The translations under genes were made by a program, and so were the position numbers. The notes beneath the pieces were generated by a model. It ran no database searches, was not told where the DNA came from, and saw only the letters and a list, made by a program, of their open reading frames with translations. This document shows positions 34,474-43,456 of a DNA stretch of 64,000 nucleotides, one piece after another. This DNA is from JBDSZL01 sp039925145 (GTDB taxonomy: Bacteria > Acidobacteriota > Vicinamibacteria > Vicinamibacterales > SCN-69-37). Where the stretch lies: assembly GCA_039925145.1 (NCBI GenBank), contig JBDSZL010000061.1, forward strand, positions 124,001-188,000, written 5' to 3'. Positions within the stretch are counted from its first letter, which is position 1. Every line of letters begins with the position of its first letter.

Positions 34474-36234
34474 TCAGCGCGGTCTGAGAATCGCGTAGTG
34501 CGGCAAGCCGGCGGCGCCCGTCTTCTTCAGCAGTTCCTTGGCCGGTGACGCGTCGGGATCATCTGCCTGAAACTTGATCCGGGTGTACTGGCTGAGTGCC
34601 TGCTTCACCGCGGGATCGGCCAGCGTCGTCTTATCCATCACCAGGCAGTTCTTGCACCACGTCGCCCAGAAATCGATCAGGACCATCGACCGATCGGTCC
34701 GCGCCTTCTGCAGCCCCTCTGCGATGGAGGAGTGCCAGCCCTGCTGGAGCTGTTCCTGCACGCTCGCCGATACGCTCTCCGGATCGACCCAGCGGTTCGA
34801 AAAGATCTCGTAGGCCAGGTATCCGTAGTACAGCGCCGTGCCGATGATGAACACGCCCATCACCTGCTTGACACGAACCATCCAGGCGCCGGGCTTCGGC
34901 AGAGAAGCGATACCGGCTCCGGCCAGCGGCCAGGGCAGTGCCATGCCGAGCCCGAGCACGAACGGCAGCGCGAGCGCCGCGGTCGTCCCGGCCGCATAGA
35001 GGCCGCTCGAGAAGACGACCACCTGAATGACGACTGGCGCGACGCACGCTCCGGCCAGCAGCGCCGCGACAGCGCCCATGCCGAAGGCGAGCATCATCGT
35101 GCCTCGGCTCTCTTGCTTGAATTGAATCTTGCTCGAGAGGCGCGAGAAGTCGATGCTGATCACATCGAACATCGCAAGGCCGAGTGCGACGAACAGGATC
35201 GCGATGGCCACGTTGAACCAGGGCGAGGCGTTGATCGTGCCAAAGGTGCCGGCGGTGAGAATGACGACGAGGCCCAGCACGCCGTAAACGAGCGCCATCG
35301 CGCCGCCATAGACGAGACCCAGCACAAATCCGCGGCCTCGCCGGCCGCCCTGCGCCCCCGCGCCGATGATCGCCAGGTTGATGGGAATCATCGGCAGGAC
35401 ACACGGCGTGAGGTTCAGCGCGAGGCCGCCGATGAAGACGATGGCGAGGATGGCCAGCGGACCACGTCCTTCGAACGCGCCCTTCGGCTTGACGCCTGCT
35501 TCGGCATCGTGGATGAACTGGAGGAACTCGGCGGTCGATCGGTAACCGCCGGCCGACCCGGCGATGTCGAATTGGTCGAAGAGTGCCAGGACGTCACCGG
35601 TCGGAGCGGCAGCCGTTGACGCCGATGCTGTCGCGCTCGGCTGCGCTGGCGTGCCGGTGATCGGCGGCGGCGGTGGCGGCAGGCCATGCCCGAATGCGAT
35701 CCCCTCGAACAGAGTGGGCGTCTGCTTAGCCAGGGGCCGGCTGCTCGACCGCACAATCTCGATGGTCCAGCTCGTCTGCACGGTCTTCGGAGCGAGGCAC
35801 GCGCTGTCGGTGCAGGCCTGGTACAGCAGCCGGGCCGGCAGCGCCAGCGGGCCCACCGCCACATCCGGTCCGAGGACGAATTGCACGCCGATCAGCAGGT
35901 CGCCCTCGAATACGTCCAGTGGCTCGCTGTAGCCGCGCACCGTCGCCGTCGTGGATTTCGGAAAGACCACTTCGCGTACGGTCACGCCAGGGACGGCAAC
36001 GAAGGAAAGCGTGGTTGGAATCAGGGAGGGATCCCGTGGGGCGTTCGACTGCACGTGCAGCCCTTTGGGAATTTCGAGCTTCAGCAACGCGCGCACGGTT
36101 GAGCCTGCGTGCGCGGTCGGACCCTCGAGCAGTGCGGTCAGGGGAAATGGCTGAGCGCCCTGCGCCCAGAGGAGCGCACCGGCCACGAGGGCCAGAACGA
36201 TAGTTGCGCCCGCGCGCAGGCCTCGTGCCGTCAC
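34474..36234 (-). CDS. dsbD: DsbD-type thiol:disulfide interchange protein
   Basis: 586 residues. A signal sequence (GATIVLALVAGALLWAQG) is followed by a periplasmic DsbD-alpha-like domain with the cysteines of YQACTDSACLAP. Then eight membrane helices carry the paired cysteines of LTPCVLPMIPINLAI and LLAGACVAPVVIQVV. A C-terminal thioredoxin domain has IDFWATWCKNCLVM and a cis-Pro in GLPHYAILRPR. It moves reducing equivalents from cytosolic thioredoxin to the periplasm. It ends slightly earlier than E. coli DsbD but is complete. It follows nuoG by 16 bp, probably in one transcript. Confidence 0.93.
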   Translation of the reverse strand: MTARGLRAGATIVLALVAGALLWAQGAQPFPLTALLEGPTAHAGSTVRALLKLEIPKGLHVQSNAPRDPSLIPTTLSFVAVPGVTVREVVFPKSTTATVRGYSEPLDVFEGDLLIGVQFVLGPDVAVGPLALPARLLYQACTDSACLAPKTVQTSWTIEIVRSSSRPLAKQTPTLFEGIAFGHGLPPPPPPITGTPAQPSATASASTAAAPTGDVLALFDQFDIAGSAGGYRSTAEFLQFIHDAEAGVKPKGAFEGRGPLAILAIVFIGGLALNLTPCVLPMIPINLAIIGAGAQGGRRGRGFVLGLVYGGAMALVYGVLGLVVILTAGTFGTINASPWFNVAIAILFVALGLAMFDVISIDFSRLSSKIQFKQESRGTMMLAFGMGAVAALLAGACVAPVVIQVVVFSSGLYAAGTTAALALPFVLGLGMALPWPLAGAGIASLPKPGAWMVRVKQVMGVFIIGTALYYGYLAYEIFSNRWVDPESVSASVQEQLQQGWHSSIAEGLQKARTDRSMVLIDFWATWCKNCLVMDKTTLADPAVKQALSQYTRIKFQADDPDASPAKELLKKTGAAGLPHYAILRPR

Positions 36235-36250
36235 GGTCGGGGCGCCTGCC

Positions 36251-38023
36251 CTACTTCACTTCTTTCAGAGGAATAACGTCGGCGCGCGGCAACATGCCGA
36301 ACTCTTCGCCGAATTTTATTGGCGGAAGATCCTGGAACATGAAATCCCATTTCCATCGCTCTGACGGATTCGACGCCTGGAGCCAGTGTCGCGCCGACAC
36401 CGGGCGATTGAATCCGACATCGCCGAGCGTCGTATACCCAGGGACCGTCAACGTTTGTGCGATGGCCGTGCGTATCGCCGATGAGGACTCATAGGTGACT
36501 GGCGCGCCCATGACGATGGCGAGCTTCGTGAGAATCTGCCAGTCCTCCACGGCGTCTCCTGGCGGCGTGATCACACGCGAGGCGGCTTGAACGTGGCCGG
36601 TCATGTTCGTGTACGTCGCGTCCTTCTCGAGGAAGGCCGAACCCGGAAGCACGATGTCGGCGGCCTGGGTGAGCGCCGTGTGCAGCACGCCCTGTACGAT
36701 CAGCGTTTGAATCTTGCCGGCTTGCCGCGCGGCGACGATCCAGTCCACCTCACCGATCGAACCGTCTGGGCCCGGATCGATCACGTACAACACCTTCACC
36801 ATGCCACCGGCGACGGCTTCCCGCATGCGCGAGATGTCCGCCGGCCCGCTCTCCGCGGGGACGTCGAAGCCGAGATCGCGCGCGCCGCGCACATTGGGGG
36901 CGTCGACCGCGGGTACCTTGAACTTCGTGTCGGTCGGTTGTGGCTTCGGGCGGTACCGCCAGGCGAAGCTCAAACCGCCACCCTGTCCCGCGAGCTCGCG
37001 CAGAATGAACATCTCCTCCAGGGAGGCATGCGCCGAGACGAAGAAGAACACGTTCGATGGCCCACCGGCGGCCTTCACGGCGTCGTTCACCGCCACAAGG
37101 GCGTCTGACCAGGAGGCCGCGTCGACCGAGTGCCCCTTCCGGATCGACGGCTGCAGGAGCCGCCGGTCGCTTTCAACCCAGTGGTAGTCAAAACGCCCGA
37201 TGTCGCACATCCAGTAGCTGTTGACCTCGGGATTCAGGCGGGGCGTCATGCGAATGAGTTGTGCGCCCTTGGCCCATTCGGGCTTGGCCTTGATCCACGC
37301 CGTGGTGTTGCAGCCCTTTTCGCAGAGCGTGCAGATCGTGTCGACCGCGTGCGGGTTGTCCCAGGGCCGCGCTTTGAAACGATAGTCGCGCGTCGTGATG
37401 GCGCCGACGGGACAGACGTCCATCAGGTTGCCCGACAACAGCGACACGACGCCCTGCTCCTCGAATGTGGCGATCTCGCTGCCGTACCCGCGATTCGCGA
37501 TGCCGATCTGGGCATCGCCATCGACCTCGCGCATGAACCGGACGCAGCGCGTGCACAGGATGCACCGGTTGCGGTTGAGCATCAGCGTTGGGCCAAAATC
37601 CACGTCCGCCCTGACGCCTTCGCCGTCGAACACACGACGCGGAAACTCCATGCGGCTGCGTTCGGGACCGAACGAGTATGAGAAGTCCTGGAGCGGACAC
37701 TCGCCGCCCTTGTCGCAGACGGGGCAGTCGAGCGGGTGGTTGGCCAGCAGGAATTCGAACACGCTGGCCCGCGCGGCTTGCACGTCGGCCGAGTCGGTTA
37801 CGACCGCCATGCCATCGGTGCAGATGGTGGAGCAGGAGGTCTGCAGCTTCGGCATCTTCTCGATTTTGACGATGCAAACGCGGCAGGACCCGTCGACCCC
37901 GAGACCCGGGTGATAGCAGTAGTACGGCACCGGGATGCCATGCCGGATCGCCGCCTCGAGCACGGTCTTCCCCTTCTCGACGGTGATCTCGCGGCCATCT
38001 ATTGTGAGCTTGACGGTGTCCAT
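36251..38023 (-). CDS. nuoG: NADH-quinone oxidoreductase subunit G-like iron-sulfur protein
   Basis: 590 residues. The N-terminal 2Fe-2S domain has cysteines in YYCYHPGLGVDGSCRVCIV and a fourth in LQTSCSTIC. The His/Cys cluster is in HPLDCPVCDKGGECPLQD, a 4Fe-4S site in NRNRCILCTRCVRFMREVD, and the MopB 4Fe-4S site in ICTLCEKGCNTT. The truncated molybdopterin-like domain follows, as expected for NuoG, which uses no Mo cofactor. It is shorter than E. coli NuoG (about 900). No other complex I genes are in the window, so it may also serve a NAD-dependent hydrogenase or formate dehydrogenase. Confidence 0.85.
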   Translation of the reverse strand: MDTVKLTIDGREITVEKGKTVLEAAIRHGIPVPYYCYHPGLGVDGSCRVCIVKIEKMPKLQTSCSTICTDGMAVVTDSADVQAARASVFEFLLANHPLDCPVCDKGGECPLQDFSYSFGPERSRMEFPRRVFDGEGVRADVDFGPTLMLNRNRCILCTRCVRFMREVDGDAQIGIANRGYGSEIATFEEQGVVSLLSGNLMDVCPVGAITTRDYRFKARPWDNPHAVDTICTLCEKGCNTTAWIKAKPEWAKGAQLIRMTPRLNPEVNSYWMCDIGRFDYHWVESDRRLLQPSIRKGHSVDAASWSDALVAVNDAVKAAGGPSNVFFFVSAHASLEEMFILRELAGQGGGLSFAWRYRPKPQPTDTKFKVPAVDAPNVRGARDLGFDVPAESGPADISRMREAVAGGMVKVLYVIDPGPDGSIGEVDWIVAARQAGKIQTLIVQGVLHTALTQAADIVLPGSAFLEKDATYTNMTGHVQAASRVITPPGDAVEDWQILTKLAIVMGAPVTYESSSAIRTAIAQTLTVPGYTTLGDVGFNRPVSARHWLQASNPSERWKWDFMFQDLPPIKFGEEFGMLPRADVIPLKEVK

Positions 38024-38040
38024 AACAGGTGGATCATACC

Positions 38041-38158
38041 CTAAGGATTACGGCCAATCAGGCCTGGCTCGTCGCCCACTTTCCGGAAGGCGTCGAGGGC
38101 GGCGTGCAGCTCGGCGGTCGAGCGGTGTCGCCAGATAGGGGGCGGCGCGCGGGGGCTA
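38041..38158 (-). pseudogene. Possible relic of an alpha-oxoamine synthase/Kbl-type C-terminus
   Basis: In the 132-bp gap between nuoG and the AI-2E family gene, one minus-strand frame ends STAELHAALDAFRKVGDEPG, then LIGRNP and a stop. This resembles the final helix of PLP enzymes such as glycine C-acetyltransferase, where a segment like ALEAFxKVGKELGVI closes the protein. No upstream part of such a gene remains; the frame runs into the neighbouring gene. Weak and based on one short segment. Confidence 0.3.
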
Positions 38159-39181
38159 CCTGTCGCTGTCGAGATAGTCCTGGATGAGCACCTGAACGAT
38201 GGCCGCCGTCGGCACCGCCAGCAGCGCCCCAACGACCCCGAGCAGTTCGGATCCGATCAGCAGGGAAGCGATGACGGTCACAGGGCTGACTCCGACCTGC
38301 CGCTGCATGACGCGCGGCACGAGCAGGTGGTTTTCCACGAACTGCTGGACGAGAAAGTAGATCGCCGTGAAGAGCGCCGTGTGCGGCGACACGGTCAGCG
38401 CGACGAGAATCGCCGGCACCGCCGCAAGAATAGGGCCGACGATGGGTATCAGCTCACCAACGCCGGCGAGCAGGGCGAGGACGTAGAAGTACGGCACGCC
38501 GAGCAGCCAGAGGCCCAGCGCCGCCGTGCTGCCGATGATGAACGAGAGCAGCAGCTGTCCGCCCAGCCAGGCGCTCACTTTCAGGGTGACGCTGTGCGTC
38601 AGGCGTGCGAGCTGTGCGCGCCGATCACGCGGGAAGAACCTGACGAAGGCGACTTGCAGCGCGTGGCCTTCGAGCAACAGGTAGTAGGGCAGCACGAGCA
38701 GCGTCACGATGACGGCAATGACGCCCATGACGCTCTGGACCGCGCCAAGCACTTTGACGAGAGCGACGGTTGAGGCACCGCTGCTGCGCAGCAGTTCGCT
38801 CCACGTATAGGTGTGTGCAATCAGCCCGCGACGCACCAGCTGCTCTTGCAGTTGATCGACGTAGCCGGGCAGGTTCTTGTAAAGCTCCCCCGTTTGGGCC
38901 ACCAGGGGGGGTATCACGGCAAACAACAGGCCCGCAATCGCGCCGAGCAGGAGCACGTACAAGATTAGAATGGCGCCCCAGCGGGGCATCCGGCGGCCCG
39001 TCGCGTGCCGCTCGAGCCACCGCACGGCCGGACTGAAGCCGATGGCCAGCAAAGCGGAGACGTACAGCACGAGCAGCACGGCTCTGATCAGGTAGAGAAT
39101 CGAGAGCGCGACGATCCCCAGCAGGGAGTAGAAGACGGCTATCGCGACAATCCGTCGGGCGTCGCTCACCGGGGCGTTCAC
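38156..39181 (-). CDS. AI-2E family transporter (TqsA/YhhQ-like permease)
   Basis: 341 residues from a GTG overlapping the aminotransferase stop (GTGA). Eight or so membrane helices. Family signatures: VFYSLLGIVALSILYLIRAV at the N-terminus, VTLLVLPYYLLLEG, and the LLAGVGELIPIVGPILAAVP loop, with IYFLVQQFVENHLLVPRVMQ near the end. Members export or import varied small molecules or act as Na+/H+ antiporters, so the substrate is open. The longer frame to 39634 is antisense-like sequence over the aminotransferase. Confidence 0.88.
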   Translation of the reverse strand: MNAPVSDARRIVAIAVFYSLLGIVALSILYLIRAVLLVLYVSALLAIGFSPAVRWLERHATGRRMPRWGAILILYVLLLGAIAGLLFAVIPPLVAQTGELYKNLPGYVDQLQEQLVRRGLIAHTYTWSELLRSSGASTVALVKVLGAVQSVMGVIAVIVTLLVLPYYLLLEGHALQVAFVRFFPRDRRAQLARLTHSVTLKVSAWLGGQLLLSFIIGSTAALGLWLLGVPYFYVLALLAGVGELIPIVGPILAAVPAILVALTVSPHTALFTAIYFLVQQFVENHLLVPRVMQRQVGVSPVTVIASLLIGSELLGVVGALLAVPTAAIVQVLIQDYLDSDR

Positions 39182-40386
39182 TGTGAGACGAACTCGGCCG
39201 TGAACTCCGCCATGTCGTCGTAGATGGCGGTCAGATCGGCGGGGGATGCGAGAAAGACCAACCTGAAGAATCCCTGATCGGCGGGCATGCCAAACCCCGA
39301 TCCGTACACGCACAGAATGCCCGTTTCTCGAAGCAGCCCCAGGATGTAATCCTGATCGGTCGTGCCGGGCGGCAATGTCACCTGGGGCATCGCGTAAAAG
39401 GCGGCACGTGGCATCACGCACCGCATTCCGGGCATCGCGGAAAGACGTTCCGTCGTCAACGCAGCGCGCACGCGTAGCTCGCGGGCGAAGTCCGCCTGAT
39501 GGGAGCGGTCGCCGTTGAGGGCCGGTCCCACGGCGTACTGCATTGGACCAGCGCTGCAGAGGCGCCCGTCGGCCATCTTTCGTACCCCGGCCAGCACTTC
39601 GTCGAGCCGTCCCGTGCCGCCCACGACCAGCCATCCGGTGCGCCAGCCGGGCGCGAGGTACGCCTTCGACAGCGACGAGAACGAGATGATGGAGGCTTCC
39701 GGGTCGAGCGACCCGAGTAGCGGCGCCGGGCCGTCGAACGCCACGTCGCCATAAACTTCGTCAGCGAGAATCGTGAGGCCTGCCTCTTCGGCCACCGCGA
39801 TCAGCGCCCGGCGGGTGCTCTCCGGGTAGACCGCGCCCGTCGGGTTGTTCGGATCGATGACCACGATTGCGCGCGTCGCCGCAGTGATGCGGCGCCGGAT
39901 CTCGTCCACATCGGGGAGCCACTGGTTCTCCGAATTGGCGTGGTAGTACACCGCGCGTGCCCCGATCTTCGAGAGCACGGCCGTGTAGAGCGGGTACGTG
40001 GGTGTAGGCACCAGCACTTCGTCGCCAGGGTCGGCCAGCACGCTCAGCGCCAGTTCGATCCCCTCGGAGGTGCCTTGCGTGATGACGACCCGATCGGCCG
40101 AAACCGGCATGCCTCGCCGCGTGTATTCGGCCGCTACGGCTTCGCGCGCCGCCGGGATGCCCGCAGACGGCACGTAGCCGTTGTGTCCGTCGCGCAACGC
40201 ACGCGCAACGGCTTCGATCAGGTGCGGCGGTGTCTTGAACCCGAACTGCACAGGGTCGCCGATGTTCAGGTAGCGCACCTGACGTCCGGTCGCCTCCACC
40301 TTCTTGGCTTCGGCCACAATATTGCGAATGGCGTAGCTGAAGGCGCTGACTCGGGGGGAGACGTGAACGGAGGTGCCAGTCGGCAT
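39178..40386 (-). CDS. Class I/II aminotransferase (alanine/aspartate type)
   Basis: 402 residues, PLP fold type I. N-terminal YAIRNIVAEAKKVEATGRQV and YLNIGDPVQFGFKTPPHLIE, the phosphate-binding TQGTSEGIELALS, the IVVIDPNNPTGAVYP segment, LADEVYGDVAFDG, and the Schiff-base lysine in SFSSLSKAYLAPGWRTGWLV. This is the AlaA-like group that makes alanine or aspartate from the oxo acids. Exact substrate not assignable. Four-base overlap with the downstream permease suggests joint translation. Confidence 0.9.
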   Translation of the reverse strand: MPTGTSVHVSPRVSAFSYAIRNIVAEAKKVEATGRQVRYLNIGDPVQFGFKTPPHLIEAVARALRDGHNGYVPSAGIPAAREAVAAEYTRRGMPVSADRVVITQGTSEGIELALSVLADPGDEVLVPTPTYPLYTAVLSKIGARAVYYHANSENQWLPDVDEIRRRITAATRAIVVIDPNNPTGAVYPESTRRALIAVAEEAGLTILADEVYGDVAFDGPAPLLGSLDPEASIISFSSLSKAYLAPGWRTGWLVVGGTGRLDEVLAGVRKMADGRLCSAGPMQYAVGPALNGDRSHQADFARELRVRAALTTERLSAMPGMRCVMPRAAFYAMPQVTLPPGTTDQDYILGLLRETGILCVYGSGFGMPADQGFFRLVFLASPADLTAIYDDMAEFTAEFVSQ

Positions 40387-40501
40387 TCCCTATCGTAACG
40401 TAGCCTCTGACAACGCAGAAATCTGCAGCCGCGGGGGCTAGAGTCGAGTGGGGACTAAAGATGTGGCGCCCTGTCGCCGACACTTCGACAAAGGAGGCTC
40501 C

Positions 40502-41113
40502 ATGTCGAAATATGCAGTCGTCGCCGCCCTGGTCGTGACCGGGCTGGCCAGCGCACCGGCCGTGATCATGGCGCAGGGAGTGGGCCTCGGACCCCGGTTC
40601 AGCTTCGTGCGCGGGGATGTGCCGAGCGCCACGCCATCCGCCCGCTTTCTCGGCGGAACACTCCGCATGCAGACGTCGAAACACATGGTGCTCGAGGCCG
40701 CCCTCGATTACCGGGCGCAGACGAGCGAAGACCGCACCTCGCGCGTTCGTGAACGGCCTCTTCAGGGGTCGTTGCTCCTATTCCCGGTCCGGAAAGCCTT
40801 TGCGCCCTACGTGCTCGGCGGTTTCGGGCTGTATTCGCAGACTTTCGAGAACCTGGACGTGACCGGCAAGCCGGTGGCGAGCACGACCTCGCGCAAGACC
40901 GGGGCCCACATCGGCTTTGGCGCCGAGATCTTCCTGAGCCGCCACGCGTCTCTCTACGCCGATTACCGGCTGCGGTTCGTCCGGTTCGGCACGCCAGAAC
41001 CAGCGTCGCAGCCGATTTCCGTGCCGGGCAGCTCTTTTATTCCCGGGCTCGACAACATCAAGCTGTCGCACAAGGGGTCCATGTGGGCCAGCGGCATGGC
41101 CTTCTACTTCTGA
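40502..41113 (+). CDS. Outer-membrane beta-barrel protein
   Basis: 203 residues. The ATG at 40502 is preceded by AAAGGAGGCTCC, a very strong Shine-Dalgarno. Signal peptide MSKYAVVAALVVTGLASAPA with cleavage after MAQ. The mature part alternates polar and apolar residues in about eight strands (HMVLEAALDYRAQ, LQGSLLLFPVRKAFAPYVLG, HIGFGAEIFLSRHASLYADY, MWASGMAFYF) and ends in Phe, the usual signal for BAM insertion. It is OmpA/OmpW-sized. The strong ribosome site suggests high expression. Confidence 0.8.
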   Translation: MSKYAVVAALVVTGLASAPAVIMAQGVGLGPRFSFVRGDVPSATPSARFLGGTLRMQTSKHMVLEAALDYRAQTSEDRTSRVRERPLQGSLLLFPVRKAFAPYVLGGFGLYSQTFENLDVTGKPVASTTSRKTGAHIGFGAEIFLSRHASLYADYRLRFVRFGTPEPASQPISVPGSSFIPGLDNIKLSHKGSMWASGMAFYF

Positions 41114-41188
41114 CCGGACCAACGCGCCGCGTGTGACGCGCGGGTGGCGCATCGGCTGATGACATTCTCCTGATTTAGCCCCGTACAC

Positions 41189-41929
41189 ATGGAACTCGCG
41201 TCGCGCGTTGTGCTCCTTACCGGTGCCCGTCGCATCGGGCAGGTGATCGCCACTGAGCTGGCTTCGCGCCAGGCCGACATCGTTCTCGGTTATCGCAGTT
41301 CGTCGACCGAAGCGGAGGCCACGGCCGCCTCGGTGCGCGCGCTCGGACGTCGATGTGTCGCGGCCCAGGTCGACGTCTCGGACGCCAGCGCATGCACGGC
41401 GCTCGTCGCGCGGATCGAGCGTGAGTTCGGCCGGCTGGATGTGCTCATCAACATGGCGTCGCTTTATCAGCAGGTAGAGTACGACGTTCTCACGCAGGCC
41501 GACTGGCACCGGCAGCTGTCGGTCGACCTGCATGGGACGTTCGTGATGTCACAGGCCGCTGTGCCGCTCATGAAACGCAGCGGCGGCGGTCGCATCATCA
41601 ATTTCACCGATTGGGTGGCGGCCAGCGGCAGGCCCCGCTACCGGGGTTATCTGCCGTATTACGTCGCCAAGGCGGGCGTGAAAGCGCTGACCGAGGCGCT
41701 GGCACTCGAGCTGGCCGGCGATCGAATTCTGGTGAACGCCATCGCCCCCGGTCCCATCCTGGCTCCCGACGGCTTGACCGCCAACGAGCTCGAGGTCGTG
41801 GCCAAGGCCACTCCGCTCGGCCAGTGGGGTGGCCCCATGGAAATCGCCAAGGCCGTGCTGGCACTGATCGACGCGGACTTCATCACGGGCGAGACCATCC
41901 GTGTCGACGGGGGACGTCACATCTCGTAG
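41189..41929 (+). CDS. SDR-family oxidoreductase (pteridine reductase/FolM-like)
   Basis: 246 residues. The cofactor motif is VVLLTGARRIGQVIATEL: the TGxRRIG form is typical of pteridine reductases and prefers NADPH. A NMAS motif (VLINMASLYQQ) stands where NAAS is usual. The catalytic Tyr/Lys is in YLPYYVAKAGVKALTEALAL, and NAIAPGPILAP, TGETIRVDGGRHIS follow. The Ser of the active site appears as Thr (INFTDWVAASGRP). It may reduce dihydropterins or another carbonyl. Confidence 0.85.
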   Translation: MELASRVVLLTGARRIGQVIATELASRQADIVLGYRSSSTEAEATAASVRALGRRCVAAQVDVSDASACTALVARIEREFGRLDVLINMASLYQQVEYDVLTQADWHRQLSVDLHGTFVMSQAAVPLMKRSGGGRIINFTDWVAASGRPRYRGYLPYYVAKAGVKALTEALALELAGDRILVNAIAPGPILAPDGLTANELEVVAKATPLGQWGGPMEIAKAVLALIDADFITGETIRVDGGRHIS

Positions 41930-42003
41930 CTGGGTCGAGGCTGCGCGAGGCGCGGTGCAAGGGTTCGAGCTCGCGACGGCTGGCCGGGGGGCCTCGCCGA
42001 AGA

Positions 42004-43275
42004 TCACCGCGTCGGCTGCATCCGTCCCGCATATCGCACTCGCCCGAACACGCCGTCCTGTTCACCGTTCGGCCCGGCGGTGAAGTACAGAGAGTCAGCG
42101 TCGCCCAGGCTGACGCCATTTCCGAACGCAAGTCCCCACAGACCGTGGATGACAACCGGCCGGCCGGCGTCGTCTCTCAGAAAATCTCGAAACGCACCCG
42201 TATCAGCATCGAACGCGGCGATCGTGCCGTCGCCGAAGTTGCCGACAAGGAGCGCCCCTCCGAATGGGCCGAAGTCTCGGGGCGCCAAGGCGAGTCCCCA
42301 TGGGGCGTTCAAGCCCGCAGCCGCGCCGAACGTCCGCACGATGTGACCCTCGAGGTCGTAGGCGACGACGCGCCCGGCCCCGGGCCCCGCGATGCTGCGC
42401 GCGGGTTCCTCTGCGTTGGCATCGAGGCGCGCGTAAGCCACGTACAGGCGTTCGCCGAGCAGCTGGATGTTGTAGGGGCTGAAGTCCGGTGGCATGTCAG
42501 CGGGGCGTCCGAAGGCCGCCCGGTTGGTGATGTCGCACCACTGACTGTCCAGCACGCGAATCAGGCCATTCTGAAAATCCGCGACATACAAGTGGTTGCC
42601 CCCCAACGGCTGGGCGGACATGGCTACGCCGGTGAACGCGGGAAGGTGCGGAAGATCGCGGACCTGATCTCTGCCGCGATCGGAGTAGTCCTTCACGACC
42701 ACAGCCCGTTCCAGGCTCTCGACCGTACTCGCACGCCACGCGTTGATCGTTCCGTCGGTTGTCACGAAGACGAACTTCGCCGATCCGGTAATGACGCCGA
42801 GCGGCACGGGTGAGCCGCTCGTGAGCGTGCTGGCAGGGCCGGTGACTGGAAACTCCATCGGCTGGCCGCTGAAGTCACTGGCGATGTTGTAGACCTGACC
42901 CGTCACGTTCGCGAGGCCGTCTTCGTACGAGATCAGCGGACCGTCCAGGTAAACGATCTTCAATCCGTCCTGGCGCAGCGGCATGCCGGCGACGTCACCG
43001 ACGAACGTGGACGTGCTGAGGTTGCCAGCGTTGCTGATCCAGAAATGCCCCCCGGCACCCGGCGGCCGAAGGGCGAGTCCCCAGGCGTTGATCAGATGCG
43101 GGTCGACGAGTCCGCCCTCCGCGATGGCGACGCGATTCGCAACGAGCGTCCGGCGCGCATACACATTGGGATACACGGGCGAACAGGCCCCCATGCCCAC
43201 CGCGAGCGCGCCCAGTGCCGCGACGGCAACACCGCGGCTGATTGCAGATTGAGAGAGTGACCAGTGAAGCGTCAT
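42004..43275 (-). CDS. TIGR03118-type beta-propeller lipoprotein
   Basis: 423 residues. The signal sequence ends in a lipobox (ALAVGMGAC), giving a lipoprotein. The mature part matches the TIGR03118 pattern: LVDPHLINAWGLALRPPGAG, GHFWISNAGNLSTSTF, FVFVTTDGTINAWR, HLYVADFQNGLIRVLDSQWC, FAPFNI-like FSPYNIQLLGERLYVAYA, PWGLALAPRDFGPFGGALLV and GLAFGNGVSLGDADSLYFTA. Members are predicted six-bladed propellers of unknown role. Divergent from the PhoX-like gene, both products exported. Confidence 0.88.
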   Translation of the reverse strand: MTLHWSLSQSAISRGVAVAALGALAVGMGACSPVYPNVYARRTLVANRVAIAEGGLVDPHLINAWGLALRPPGAGGHFWISNAGNLSTSTFVGDVAGMPLRQDGLKIVYLDGPLISYEDGLANVTGQVYNIASDFSGQPMEFPVTGPASTLTSGSPVPLGVITGSAKFVFVTTDGTINAWRASTVESLERAVVVKDYSDRGRDQVRDLPHLPAFTGVAMSAQPLGGNHLYVADFQNGLIRVLDSQWCDITNRAAFGRPADMPPDFSPYNIQLLGERLYVAYARLDANAEEPARSIAGPGAGRVVAYDLEGHIVRTFGAAAGLNAPWGLALAPRDFGPFGGALLVGNFGDGTIAAFDADTGAFRDFLRDDAGRPVVIHGLWGLAFGNGVSLGDADSLYFTAGPNGEQDGVFGRVRYAGRMQPTR

Positions 43276-43456
43276 CGCATCTTCACTGTAGAGAGCTTGT
43301 GTGACGTTGACGTGACACGCGACCGCCGCACGGATGCGGTGGGCGTTGCACGTTTGTGATGACCTTTTAACGCGCCCGCAACCGGCACGTCACGACCGGT
43401 CGGTACCTTCGCTTCGGTTCATCAACGAACCAGTAACCGCGGAGGACGTAATCACT

